A DNA stretch of 64,000 nucleotides from Streptomyces albogriseolus (GTDB lineage Bacteria; Actinomycetota; Actinomycetes; Streptomycetales; Streptomycetaceae), in the NCBI GenBank assembly GCA_014650475.1, contig BMVA01000007.1:248001-312000 (forward strand), given 5' to 3'. The notes below the pieces were generated by a model. It did not search any database, was not told the DNA's origin, and was given only the letters and a program-made list of their open reading frames with translations. Each line of letters opens with the position of its first letter. Within the stretch, counting starts at the first letter, position 1. The position numbers were made by a program, and so were the translations under genes. This document shows, piece after piece, positions 39,918 to 48,388 of the stretch.

Positions 39918-41081
39918 TCAGACCCGCATCGGCTGCGGCGACTCACGCCGCGCCGGATCCGGACCGTCGTACTCGCGAATGATCTCGTACCGCGTATTCC
40001 GCTCCACCGGCCGGAACCCCGCGTCGCGGATCAGATCCAGCAGATCCTCCCGCGTCAGCTTGTTCGGCGTGCCGAAGTTGTCCGCGTCATGCGTGATCTT
40101 GTACTCCACCACCGACCCGTCCATGTCGTCCGCCCCGTGCTGCAGCGCCAGCTGCGCCGTCTGCACGCCGTGCATCACCCAGAACACCTTGACGTGCGGC
40201 ACGTTGTCGAACAACAGCCGCGACACAGCGAACGTCTTCAGCGCTTCCGCCCCCGTCGCCATCTGCGTCCGCGCCTGGAGCCGGTTGCGGACCTTGCCGT
40301 CCTTCATGTCGACGAAGTCGTGCTGGTACCGCAGCGGGATGAAGACCTGGAAGCCGCCGGTCTCGTCCTGGAGCTCCCGCAGCCGCAGCACGTGGTCGAC
40401 GCGGTGGCGCGGCTCCTCGATGTGGCCGTAGAGCATCGTGCAGGGCGTCTTGAGGCCCTTCTCGTGCGCCAGGCGGTGGATCCGGGACCAGTCCTCCCAG
40501 TGCGTGCGGTGGTCCACGATGTGCTGCCGGACCTCCCAGTCGAAGATCTCGGCGCCGCCGCCGGTGAGCGACTCAAGACCCGCGTCGATGAGTTCGTCGA
40601 GGATCTCGCTCGCGCTGAGCCCGGAGATCGTCTCGAAGTGGTGGATCTCCGTGGCGGTGAACGCCTTCAGCGACACCTCCGGCAGCGCCGCCTTCAGCTC
40701 GCGCAGCGACCGCGGGTAGTAACGCCACGGCAGGTTCGGGTGCAGGCCGTTGACGATGTGCAGCTCGGTGAGGTTCTCCGAGCGCATCTCCTCGGCGAGC
40801 TTCACCGCCTCCTCGATGCGCATCGTGTAGGCGTCCTTCTCCCCCGGCTTGCGCTGGAAGGAGCAGTACGCGCACGACGCCGTGCACACGTTGGTCATGT
40901 TGAGGTGGCGGTTGACGTTGAAGTGCACGACGTCGCCGTTGAGCCGGGTGCGCACCTCGTGCGCGAGGCCGCCCAGCCACGCCAGGTCGTCCGACTCGTA
41001 GAGCGCGATGCCGTCCTCGCGGGTCAGCCGCTCACCGGAGCGGACCTTCTCCTCCAGCTCGCGCTTGAGCCCGACGTCCAT
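39918..41081 (-). CDS. mqnE: Aminofutalosine synthase (radical SAM), menaquinone pathway
   Basis: This 387-residue enzyme joins the MqnA product to S-adenosylmethionine to give 6-amino-6-deoxyfutalosine. The radical SAM cluster motif is CTASCAYC (C66, C70, C73). NVNRHLNMTNVC precedes it and GLHPNLPWRYYP, GGGAEIF and KVFWVMHGVQTAQLAL follow, all typical of MqnE rather than MqnC. The ATG has AAAGAGG at the right distance; the longer open frame upstream is not protein-like. It lies in line with the Lrp and UbiX-like genes. Confidence 0.93.
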   Translation of the reverse strand: MDVGLKRELEEKVRSGERLTREDGIALYESDDLAWLGGLAHEVRTRLNGDVVHFNVNRHLNMTNVCTASCAYCSFQRKPGEKDAYTMRIEEAVKLAEEMRSENLTELHIVNGLHPNLPWRYYPRSLRELKAALPEVSLKAFTATEIHHFETISGLSASEILDELIDAGLESLTGGGAEIFDWEVRQHIVDHRTHWEDWSRIHRLAHEKGLKTPCTMLYGHIEEPRHRVDHVLRLRELQDETGGFQVFIPLRYQHDFVDMKDGKVRNRLQARTQMATGAEALKTFAVSRLLFDNVPHVKVFWVMHGVQTAQLALQHGADDMDGSVVEYKITHDADNFGTPNKLTREDLLDLIRDAGFRPVERNTRYEIIREYDGPDPARRESPQPMRV

Positions 41082-41130
41082 GCCGTTACCTCTTTCCCAG
41101 AAGACAGACCCGTCCCACCGTACGCCCCGG

Positions 41131-41589
41131 TCAGCCGACCTCTTCGGGCAGCTCACCGACGCGGTTCTCCCACTTGGTGGAGAGCACGATCGTGGTGCGG
41201 GTACGGGAGACGCCCTTGGTGCCGGACAGCCGGCGGATGATCCGCTCGAGGCCGTCCACGTCCGTGGCGCGCACCTTGAGCATGAACGAGTCGTCGCCGG
41301 CGATGAACCAGCAGTCCTCGATCTCCTGGAGGTCCTTCAGCCGCTGCGCCACGTCCTCGTGGTCGGCGGCGTCGGAGAGGGAGATGCCGATGAGGGCGAT
41401 GACGCCGAGGCCGAGCGAGGCGGCGTCCACCGTGGCGCGGTAGCCGGTGATGACACCGGCCGCCTCCAGCCGGTTGATGCGGTCGGTGACGCTGGGTCCC
41501 GACAGACCGACGAGGCGCCCCAGCTCCGCGTAGGAGGCGCGGCCGTTCTCCCGCAGGGCCTGGATGAGCTGCCTGTCCACCGCGTCCAT
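41131..41589 (-). CDS. Lrp/AsnC-family transcriptional regulator
   Basis: This protein of about 152 residues has an N-terminal winged HTH (DAVDRQLIQALRENGRASYAELGRLVGLSGPSVTDRINRLE, in parts; about 1-50). A C-terminal RAM ligand/oligomer domain (about 65-145; FMLKVRATDVDGLERIIRRL) follows. The ATG at 41587-41589 was chosen because GGAAGG precedes it and Lrp proteins usually start so close to the first helix. It lies between mqnE and the UbiX-like gene; control of menaquinone genes is possible but not shown. Amino acids are the usual ligands. Confidence 0.9.
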   Translation of the reverse strand: MDAVDRQLIQALRENGRASYAELGRLVGLSGPSVTDRINRLEAAGVITGYRATVDAASLGLGVIALIGISLSDAADHEDVAQRLKDLQEIEDCWFIAGDDSFMLKVRATDVDGLERIIRRLSGTKGVSRTRTTIVLSTKWENRVGELPEEVG

Positions 41590-41689
41590 CGAATCGATGC
41601 CTTCCACTGAAGAGGTACGAAGTTTCCGAGAGGTGGTGCCGTGAGGTGCGCCCCGGTCCGGCGGGGCGCCGGACCGCGGGGCGGGTGGG

Positions 41690-42376
41690 TCAGTCGTCCG
41701 CGCGGGATCCTCCGCCGAGTTCGCCCTCCCAGCGGCGGTACAGGGTGTGGGGGACGCCCGCCGCGTCCAGTACGCGTCCCGCGACGAAGTCCACCAGGTC
41801 CTGGATGTGCGTCGCGCCCGCGTAGAAGGCCGGTGAGGCGGGCAGCACGGTGGCGCCCGCGTCGTCCAGGGCCACCAGGTGCCGCAGGGTCTGGCCGTTC
41901 AGCGGGGTCTCCCGCACGGCCACGACGAGCGGGCGGCGCTCCTTGAGCGTCACGCTCGCCGCCCGCTGCAGCAGGTCCTTGGACAGCCCGAGCGCCACTC
42001 CGGCGACGCTCGCCGTGGAGGCGGGCACGATCAGCATGCCCTTGCTCGGGTACGACCCCGAGGACGGTCCGGCCGCGAGGTCGCCGGCGGCCCAGTACCG
42101 TACCGCGCCGAGGTCGACGGAGAAGGTGTCCGGCTTGCCGTCCGCCCCCCGGGACAGCCATTCCCGCAGGTCGTCACGCCAGTGGGCGTCCCGGAAGGCG
42201 ATCTTGGTCTCGTCCAGCAGGGTGAGCCGCGAGGCCCGGCTGACGACGAGGTCCACGCTCTCCCCCGCCGCGAGCAGCGCGCGCAGCACGGCCGCGGCGT
42301 AGGGGGTGCCGGAGGCGCCCGAGACCCCTACGATCCAAGGCGATCGCCGCGTCTCTCCTGGCTTGGCTGGGTTCAC
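41690..42376 (-). CDS. mqnM: UbiX-like flavin prenyltransferase, menaquinone pathway
   Basis: This protein of about 228 residues is a flavoprotein of the UbiX/Pad1 family, which makes prenylated FMN from FMN and dimethylallyl phosphate for the partner UbiD-type decarboxylase. Motifs are VGVSGASGTPYAAAVLRAL at the N-terminus, LIVPASTASVAGVALGLSKDLLQRAASVTLKERRPLV (in parts) and LPASPAFYAGATHIQDLVDFVAGRVLDA. The GTG at 42374-42376 is favoured over an upstream TTG. In Streptomyces the UbiX/UbiD/UbiA homologues near mqnE act late in futalosine-type menaquinone synthesis. Symbol by that association. Confidence 0.88.
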   Translation of the reverse strand: MNPAKPGETRRSPWIVGVSGASGTPYAAAVLRALLAAGESVDLVVSRASRLTLLDETKIAFRDAHWRDDLREWLSRGADGKPDTFSVDLGAVRYWAAGDLAAGPSSGSYPSKGMLIVPASTASVAGVALGLSKDLLQRAASVTLKERRPLVVAVRETPLNGQTLRHLVALDDAGATVLPASPAFYAGATHIQDLVDFVAGRVLDAAGVPHTLYRRWEGELGGGSRADD

Positions 42377-42468
42377 GGGACCGAGCCTATCCAAAGTCGC
42401 AGGGCGGGAACCGGGCCAGGGTCTCCGGGCGTTCTACCGGACAACGGCTCGGCGGGCGGGGGTGGACG

Positions 42469-43074
42469 ATGACGGACACGCGTCCGGCGTGGTCGCGCGG
42501 CGAGCGGGTGCGGGCCGCCGCCGTGCTGATGGCCGGCTGGGTGGCGCTGCTGTGGGTGCTCGAGGTCGTCGACGTCGCGACCGGCCACGCGCTGGACGGC
42601 TACGGCATCGTGCCCCGCACGCCGTCCGAGCTGGTGGACGTGGTGCCGTCCGCCTTCGTGCACTTCGGCTTCTCCCATGTGGCGGCGAACAGCGTGCCGC
42701 TGCTGGTGCTGGGCTTCCTCGCGGCGCTCGGCGGGATACGCCGGTTCCTCGCCGTGTGCGCGCTGATCGTCGTCGCGGACGGTCTGGGCGTGTGGCTGAT
42801 ATCGCCGGCGGACAGCAACACCGCGGGCGCCTCCGGCCTGATCTTCGGCCTCTTCGGCTATCTGCTGGTCAGCGGCTTCGTGGAGCGCCGTCCGCTGGGC
42901 GTGCTGGCCGGCGTCCTGGTGGCCGCGGTCTGGGGCGGCTCGATCCTCGCGGGCCTCGCCCCCACCCAGTCCGGCGTCAGCTGGCAGGGCCATCTGATCG
43001 GCCTGGCCGCGGGCGTGGCGGCGGCCTTCCTCCTCCGCCGCCGCCCGACGCGCTCCCGCGTGCCGGTCGTCTGA
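42469..43074 (+). CDS. Rhomboid-family intramembrane serine protease
   Basis: This 201-residue protein has six hydrophobic segments and the rhomboid landmarks HFGFSHVAANSVPLLVLG in helix 2, GASGLIFG with the catalytic Ser (S122) in helix 4, and GHLIGLAAG with the catalytic His (H175) in helix 6. It cleaves membrane proteins within the bilayer; substrates are unknown. It lies between two minus-strand menaquinone genes but on the opposite strand, so is transcribed alone. Confidence 0.9.
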   Translation: MTDTRPAWSRGERVRAAAVLMAGWVALLWVLEVVDVATGHALDGYGIVPRTPSELVDVVPSAFVHFGFSHVAANSVPLLVLGFLAALGGIRRFLAVCALIVVADGLGVWLISPADSNTAGASGLIFGLFGYLLVSGFVERRPLGVLAGVLVAAVWGGSILAGLAPTQSGVSWQGHLIGLAAGVAAAFLLRRRPTRSRVPVV

Positions 43075-43084
43075 CCCCGCCCGC

Positions 43085-43990
43085 TCACACGGTCAGACCG
43101 CGTACCAGCAGGTCCAGGAGGGCGCAGAGGAACAGCGCGATGCCGATGAAGCCGTTGACGCTGAAGAACGCGCGGTTGAGGCGGGTCAGGTCGTGCGGGC
43201 GGACGATGGTGTGCTCGTAGACGAACGCGGCGGCCACGATCAGCAGGCCCAGCCAGAAGAAGGCGCCGGCGTCGGTGAGCACCGCGTACCAGACGAACAG
43301 GGCCGTCGTCACGGTGTGGCAGGCGCGGGCGCCCCAGATCGCCGCGGGGATGCCGAAGCGGGCCGGGACGGACTTCACGCCGACCTCCCGGTCGGTCTCG
43401 ACGTCCTGGCAGGCGTAGATCAGGTCGAAGCCGCCGATCCAGATGCCGACCGCGAGGCCGAGGACGACCGCGTCCCAGGACCACGACCCGGTGATCGCCA
43501 GCCAGCCGCCGACCGGGCCCATCGCCTGCGCCAGACCGAGGATGGCCTGCGGGAAGTTGGTGAACCGCTTGCCGTACGGATACACCACCATCGGGATCAC
43601 GGCGACGGGCGCGAGCGCCAGGCACAGCGGGTTGAGCAGGGCCGCCGCGCCGAGGAACACGGCGAGCGCGATCAGCGCGCCGGTCCAGGCGTGCCTGACC
43701 GACATCGCGCCGGTGACCAGCTCGCGGTGCGCGGTGCGCGGGTTACGGGCGTCGATCTCGCGGTCGATGATGCGGTTGGCGGCCATCGCGAAGGTGCGCA
43801 GGCCGACCATGGCGAGGGTGACGAGGAACAGCCGCCCCCAGTGGATGTTCGCGTCCCACTCGTACATCGCCGTGAGCGCGGCGATGTAGGCGAAGGGCAG
43901 CGCGAACACCGAATGTTCGATCATCACCAGGCGCAGGAACGCTTTGGTACGTCCCGGCTGTTGCGGGAGGGCGGCGGAGGCCGAGGTCAC
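43085..43990 (-). CDS. mqnP: UbiA-family prenyltransferase, menaquinone pathway
   Basis: This 301-residue inner-membrane enzyme has about eight membrane segments and both Asp-rich motifs of UbiA enzymes: ANRIIDREIDARNPRT (NRxxDxxxD) and YACQDVETDREVGVKSVPARFG (DxxxD). It probably attaches the polyprenyl chain to the futalosine-derived naphthoate, as the MqnP homologue. The GTG start overlaps the UbiD-like gene stop by 4 bases, so the two are coupled. The rest of the upstream frame is discarded as antisense noise. Confidence 0.92.
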   Translation of the reverse strand: MTSASAALPQQPGRTKAFLRLVMIEHSVFALPFAYIAALTAMYEWDANIHWGRLFLVTLAMVGLRTFAMAANRIIDREIDARNPRTAHRELVTGAMSVRHAWTGALIALAVFLGAAALLNPLCLALAPVAVIPMVVYPYGKRFTNFPQAILGLAQAMGPVGGWLAITGSWSWDAVVLGLAVGIWIGGFDLIYACQDVETDREVGVKSVPARFGIPAAIWGARACHTVTTALFVWYAVLTDAGAFFWLGLLIVAAAFVYEHTIVRPHDLTRLNRAFFSVNGFIGIALFLCALLDLLVRGLTV

Positions 43991-45444
43991 AGTCCGTACT
44001 CCTTCCAGCGGCGGTCGACCTTCGCGGCGGTCTCCCGGTCGGACTCGACCATGTCGGGCCAGCCCCCGTCGCGCGTGTACCCCTCCTCCGGCCACTTCTT
44101 CGTCGCGTCGATGCCCGCCTTGCCGCCCCAGAACTGCTGGTACGACGCGTGGTCGAGATGGTCGACCGGGCCCTCGACGACGGTTAGGTCGCGGGAGTAG
44201 TCCGTGTTGCCGAGCGCCCGCCAGGCGACCTCGTGCAGGTCGTGCACGTCGCAGTCGGAGTCGACGACCACGATCAGCTTGGTCAGCGACATCATGTGCG
44301 CGCCCCAGATGGCGTGCATGACCTTCTGCGCGTGCTTCGGGTACTTCTTGTCGATCGAGACGATCGCGCAGTTGTGGAAGCCGCCGGCCTCGGGCAGGTG
44401 GTAGTCCACGATGTCCGGGACGATGATCTTCAGCAGGGGCAGGAAGAACCGCTCCGTGGCCCGGCCCAGCGGGCCGTCCTCCGTCGGCGGGCGGCCGACC
44501 ACGATCGACTGGAGCAGCGGACGCTTCCGCATCGTCACGCAGTCGATCGTCAGCGCGGGGAACGGTTCCTGCGGGGTGTAGAAGCCGGTGTGGTCGCCGA
44601 AGGGGCCCTCGGGCAGCATCTCGCCGGGCTCCAGCCAGCCCTCGATCACGACCTCCGCCTGCGCGGGCACCTGGAGCGGGACGGTCTTGCAGTCGACCAT
44701 CTCGATCCGCTTGCCCTGGAGGAACCCGGCGAACAGGTACTCGTCGATGTCGCCGGGCAGCGGCGCGGTGGAGGCGTACGTCACGGCCGGCGGGCAGCCG
44801 AAGGCGATGGCGACCGGCAGCCGCTCCCCTCGGCGGGCCGCCACCTGGTAGTGGTTGCGGCTGTCCTTGTGGATCTGCCAGTGCATGCCGATGGTGCGCT
44901 TGTCGTGGCGCTGGAGGCGGTACAGACCCAGGTTGCGGACGCCGCTGACAGGGTCCTTGGTGTGGGTGAGGCCCAGGTTGAAGAACGAGCCGCCGTCCTT
45001 GGGCCAGGTGAACAGCGCGGGCAGCCGCTCCAGGTCCACGTCGTCGCCGGTGAGGACGACCTCGTGCACGGGCGCGTCGGACGACTTCACCTTCTTCGGC
45101 GGCACGTGCGTCATCGCGCCGAGCTTCCCGAACGCCTCGCGCACCCCGACGAACCCGTGCGGCAGCTCGGGCTTGAGCAGCCCGGCGATCTTCTCCCCGA
45201 TCTCCGCGTACGACGTCAGGCCGAGCGCCTTCAGCAGCCGGCGGTCGGTGCCGTAGACGTTCATGGCGAGGGGCATCGAGGAGCCGCGCACGTTCTCGAA
45301 GAGCAGGGCGGGACCGCCGGCCTTGTTCACCCGGTCGACGATCTCACCGACCTCCAGATGCGGGTCGACCTCGGCCTTGATGCGCTTGAGGTCGCCCTCG
45401 CGCTCCAGCGCCCTGAGCAGGGAGCGAAGATCGTCGTAAGCCAT
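43987..45444 (-). CDS. mqnL: UbiD-like decarboxylase, menaquinone pathway
   Basis: This 485-residue enzyme belongs to the prenyl-FMN-dependent UbiD family. It has [13 protein letters not shown] near the N-terminus, [29 protein letters not shown] in parts, [16 protein letters not shown], and the [19 protein letters not shown] segment before a C-terminal DKWP-like [11 protein letters not shown]. With the UbiX-like protein providing cofactor it removes the carboxyl group from the naphthoate ring. Start ATG at 45442-45444. First gene of the pair with the UbiA homologue. Confidence 0.92.
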   Translation of the reverse strand: MAYDDLRSLLRALEREGDLKRIKAEVDPHLEVGEIVDRVNKAGGPALLFENVRGSSMPLAMNVYGTDRRLLKALGLTSYAEIGEKIAGLLKPELPHGFVGVREAFGKLGAMTHVPPKKVKSSDAPVHEVVLTGDDVDLERLPALFTWPKDGGSFFNLGLTHTKDPVSGVRNLGLYRLQRHDKRTIGMHWQIHKDSRNHYQVAARRGERLPVAIAFGCPPAVTYASTAPLPGDIDEYLFAGFLQGKRIEMVDCKTVPLQVPAQAEVVIEGWLEPGEMLPEGPFGDHTGFYTPQEPFPALTIDCVTMRKRPLLQSIVVGRPPTEDGPLGRATERFFLPLLKIIVPDIVDYHLPEAGGFHNCAIVSIDKKYPKHAQKVMHAIWGAHMMSLTKLIVVVDSDCDVHDLHEVAWRALGNTDYSRDLTVVEGPVDHLDHASYQQFWGGKAGIDATKKWPEEGYTRDGGWPDMVESDRETAAKVDRRWKEYGL

Positions 45445-45511
45445 GGGGTCCAGTATCCCCGAGCGGCTACGCTGGACTGGTACCGCCCACCTCTTTCGCT
45501 GGAGAGGCCCC

Positions 45512-45838
45512 ATGCTTCGGGTGCTCATGTTCCTCGTGCCACTGGCCCTGAGCGTCTACGCGTTCATCGACTGCATCAGCACGAAGGACGACGACATCCG
45601 GCACATGCCCAAGCCGCTGTGGGCGATCCTCGTCCTGCTCTTCCCGCTGGTCGGTTCGATCTCCTGGCTCATCGCCGGCAAGAAGCGGCAGCCCGCCGGC
45701 GCGGGCGGTTCCACCTGGGGCGGCGGCCGCGGCCGGTGGGTCGCCCCGGACGACAACCCGGACTTCCTGAAGTCCCTCGACGAGGACAAGAAGCGCGAGA
45801 AGGACCGCGACCCGGACGAGGACCCCAGGACCGACTGA
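45512..45838 (+). CDS. PLDc_N (phospholipase D nuclease N-terminal) small membrane protein
   Basis: This 108-residue protein has two membrane segments ([19 protein letters not shown] and [21 protein letters not shown]) with the PLDc_N pattern Y-F-D...P...W. A charged tail ends [13 protein letters not shown]. Such proteins are widespread in actinomycetes next to menaquinone or cytochrome genes; function unknown. The ATG is preceded by GGAGAGG. It is divergent from the UbiD-like gene. Confidence 0.85.
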   Translation: MLRVLMFLVPLALSVYAFIDCISTKDDDIRHMPKPLWAILVLLFPLVGSISWLIAGKKRQPAGAGGSTWGGGRGRWVAPDDNPDFLKSLDEDKKREKDRDPDEDPRTD

Positions 45839-45869
45839 CCCTGCCGGGCCGGCCGGCCCGCCGCCGGCG

Positions 45870-47702
45870 CTACGCCCGGGTCCAGCTCTGGGTCGCCGTG
45901 CCCTCGCAGGTCCGCACCATGATCAAGCCGCTCGGCCGGGAGTGCTCCAGGCACCTGCCGGTCTTCGCGAGGACCACGGTGCCGCCCGAACCGAGACGCC
46001 ACGTCTGGGCGTCGTCCCCGCCGCACGTCCCCATGTGCATCGATCCGTAGGCGGACAGACAGTTGCCGGACGAGGTGTGGACGATCCGGTACGTGCCGCC
46101 CGAGGCGCCCTGAAGGCTCCACTGTGCCGCCGGGGAGGAGCAGTCGCCGACGGAGACGTTGCCGTAGCCGGCTCCCCCGGAACCGGTGAGGCACCGTCCG
46201 CTTGATCCGTTGCGCAGGGTCGCGCCGCCTCCCGGGGACCCGGCGCCGGAGTCCGGGTCCCCACCGCCGGAGCCGCCGGAACTGCCGTCGCCGCCGCCGT
46301 CGTCGCCGCCCGAGCCGGGCGGGGTGTCCGCCCCGCCGTCGCCCGCACCGACCCCGTCACCGGAGCCGGCGCCCGCGCCGGCGTCCCCGGATCCCTTGTC
46401 CTTCTCCCGCCCCTCCGCGTCGTCCTTCGGCTTCTTCGAGCCGGACGCGCTGCCGGACGGCGACGGCGTTCCCGGCCCCGCTGTCGCGGACGGCGTGACG
46501 TCGGCGGAGACGGTGACGGACGCGGAGGGTGCGGGACCGCCCGCGGCGTTCCCCGAGTCCGTGACGTAGGGCAGGAGCTGGAAGGCGAGGGTGCCTCCGG
46601 TCACGACGACCACGACCGGCACGACGACGGGCAGGATGCGCCGCCGGCGCTCCTTGCGCGGCGTCTCCGGCTCCGCCTTCTTCTCCTCCCGCTTCTCCGT
46701 CCTCGCGGGTTCCTCCACCGGCCCGCTCTCCGGCCCGGTCGCCCCGACGGTCGCCGGAAGGTCCTGCGGGTCCGGGGTGCGGGCGGCGAAGGCGGCCCGC
46801 TCGGCCAGCCGTTCACCGATGACGGCGGGCCACGGCGGAGCGGTGGACGCGCAGTGCCCGGAGGCGAGTCCGGCCAGTTCCGCGGCGGTGGGTCGGCCTT
46901 CGTGGTCCTTGTCCAGGCAGGACGCGACCACGTCGGCCAGCCCGGGGTCCCGTTCCCGCAGCGGCCCCAGATCGGGTTCCTCGTGCACGATGCGGTACAG
47001 CACGGCGTGCCCGGACTCGTCGCCGAAGGGCGGCCGGCCGGAGGCGGCGTACGCGATCACGGAGCCCAGCGCGAAGACGTCGACGACGCCGCTCGACGCC
47101 CGCTTGCCGGAGGCCTGTTCGGGCGACATGTAGGCGGGCGTGCCCACCACCATGCCGGTCCGGGTGAGCTGGCTCTGGTCGGCGGCGCGGGCCACGCCGA
47201 AGTCGATGAGGGTGAGGCCGTCCAGGGTCAGCATGACGTTGGACGGCTTGAGGTCGCGGTGCACCATGTCCAGCGCGTGCACCGCCGCCAGTCCCGCGGC
47301 GGCCTCCCGGAGCAGGAGCCACAGCGCCTCGCGGGGCAGGGGGCCGTGCAGGTCGACGGCCTCGCGCAGGGTGATGCCGGGCACGTAGGCGGTGGCGAAC
47401 CAGGGCGGCCGGGCGTTCCGGTCGCCCGCGAGCAACGGGGCGGTGGCCTCGTCGGGGAGCCGCGCGAGGTTGTCCAGCTCGTGCCCGAAGCGGCGCAGGA
47501 AGTCCTTGTCCTCCCCGGCGATCGACGGCAGCACCTGCTTGACCGCCGCGTACCGGCCCTCGTGCACGCCGAGGTACACCCGGCCCATGCCGCCGGCCCC
47601 GAGCCGCCCCAGCAGCGGGATCGGCCCGATCCGGCGCGGGTCGTCGTCCTGCAACGGCTCGGCCCCACTGCCCGTGAGGCCGGTCACGTCTTCCCCGCTC
47701 AC
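45870..47702 (-). CDS. Ser/Thr protein kinase with extracellular ricin-type lectin domain
   Basis: This 610-residue protein has a Hanks-type kinase domain (about 25-285). The glycine loop is GAGGMGRVYLG, with HRDLKPSNV, DFGVARA and GTPAYMSPEQ. A basic stop-transfer and one membrane segment (about 352-375; PVVVPVVVVVTGG) follow. Then come a long Ser/Gly/Asp/Pro linker and a C-terminal ricin B-type beta-trefoil (about 490-610) with three QxW motifs (QWSLQ, QTWRLG, QSWTRA). The lectin would lie outside the cell and could sense glycans or cell-wall sugars. The GTG start has a GGGGA upstream. The kinase is monocistronic and convergent with the PLDc_N gene. Confidence 0.9.
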   Translation of the reverse strand: MSGEDVTGLTGSGAEPLQDDDPRRIGPIPLLGRLGAGGMGRVYLGVHEGRYAAVKQVLPSIAGEDKDFLRRFGHELDNLARLPDEATAPLLAGDRNARPPWFATAYVPGITLREAVDLHGPLPREALWLLLREAAAGLAAVHALDMVHRDLKPSNVMLTLDGLTLIDFGVARAADQSQLTRTGMVVGTPAYMSPEQASGKRASSGVVDVFALGSVIAYAASGRPPFGDESGHAVLYRIVHEEPDLGPLRERDPGLADVVASCLDKDHEGRPTAAELAGLASGHCASTAPPWPAVIGERLAERAAFAARTPDPQDLPATVGATGPESGPVEEPARTEKREEKKAEPETPRKERRRRILPVVVPVVVVVTGGTLAFQLLPYVTDSGNAAGGPAPSASVTVSADVTPSATAGPGTPSPSGSASGSKKPKDDAEGREKDKGSGDAGAGAGSGDGVGAGDGGADTPPGSGGDDGGGDGSSGGSGGGDPDSGAGSPGGGATLRNGSSGRCLTGSGGAGYGNVSVGDCSSPAAQWSLQGASGGTYRIVHTSSGNCLSAYGSMHMGTCGGDDAQTWRLGSGGTVVLAKTGRCLEHSRPSGLIMVRTCEGTATQSWTRA

Positions 47703-47872
47703 CTGTGTCCCCGTTCCCGCCTGTCACCGCGAGTCTCCCTGGACCCGCCACGACCTATGGCGGGACGGTACATCTTCCGCCGCGACAGCCCCAAGTCGTG
47801 CTGTGAGTACGTAGGGTGACATACCGTCAGTTCGACTCGCACCCGCCTCCGCCGACGAAGGGCACCGACGCC

Positions 47873-48322
47873 ATGGAGAGGCATCTCGACCGCATCTGGC
47901 TGGTCACGGCGCTCGACGAGGCGCGGGCCGGGCTGGCAGAAGGGGGTGTGCCGATCGGGGCCGCGCTGTACGGGGCGGACGGGACGCTGTGGGGGCGGGG
48001 GAGGAATCGGCGGGTGCAGGACGGGGATCCGTCGGCGCACGCGGAGACGGCGGCGTTCCGGGCGGCGGGACGGCAGCGGTCGTACCGGGGGACGACGATG
48101 GTGACCACGCTGTCGCCCTGCTGGTACTGCTCGGGGCTGGTGCGGCAGTTCGGGATCTCGCGGGTGGTGATCGGGGAGGCCGTCACCTTCCACGGCGGGC
48201 ACGACTGGCTGGCGGAGCACGGTGTGGAGGTCGTGGTGCTCGACGACCCGGAGTGCGTCGCCCTGATGCGGGAGTTCACCGCCCGGAACCCGGCGCTGTG
48301 GAACGAGGACATCGGGGCATGA
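47873..48322 (+). CDS. Cytosine deaminase, CDA/FCY1-type
   Basis: This protein of about 149 residues is a zinc-dependent nucleobase deaminase, converting cytosine to uracil or a related reaction in pyrimidine salvage. The zinc and catalytic motifs are SAHAETAAFRAAG (H56, E58) and TTLSPCWYCSGLV (C83, C86), the yeast Fcy1 pattern. The ATG at 47873 has AAGGG about 10 bases upstream; a GTG at 47816 lies in a TAGGGT promoter-like element and is not used. It is a single gene with a bidirectional terminator after it. Confidence 0.87.
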   Translation: MERHLDRIWLVTALDEARAGLAEGGVPIGAALYGADGTLWGRGRNRRVQDGDPSAHAETAAFRAAGRQRSYRGTTMVTTLSPCWYCSGLVRQFGISRVVIGEAVTFHGGHDWLAEHGVEVVVLDDPECVALMREFTARNPALWNEDIGA

Positions 48323-48331
48323 ACGCGGCGA

Positions 48332-48364
48332 AGGCCGCCCCGGGACTGTCGTCCGGGGCGGCCT
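48332..48364. terminator. Bidirectional terminator between the deaminase and CcsB genes
   Basis: AGGCCGCCCCGG (48332-48343) pairs with CCGGGGCGGCCT (48353-48364), extended by GAC/GTC, with a 4-base loop. It is centred between two convergent stop codons (48322 and 48389). Confidence 0.8.
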
Positions 48365-48388
48365 CCGTGCGGTGCCTGGCGGGGCGGG

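Noticed and set aside
45846-45859. Palindrome GGGCCGGCCGGCCC between convergent genes as a terminator
   Set aside because: Too short and loop-less for a confident hairpin; such palindromes are common in this GC-rich sequence.
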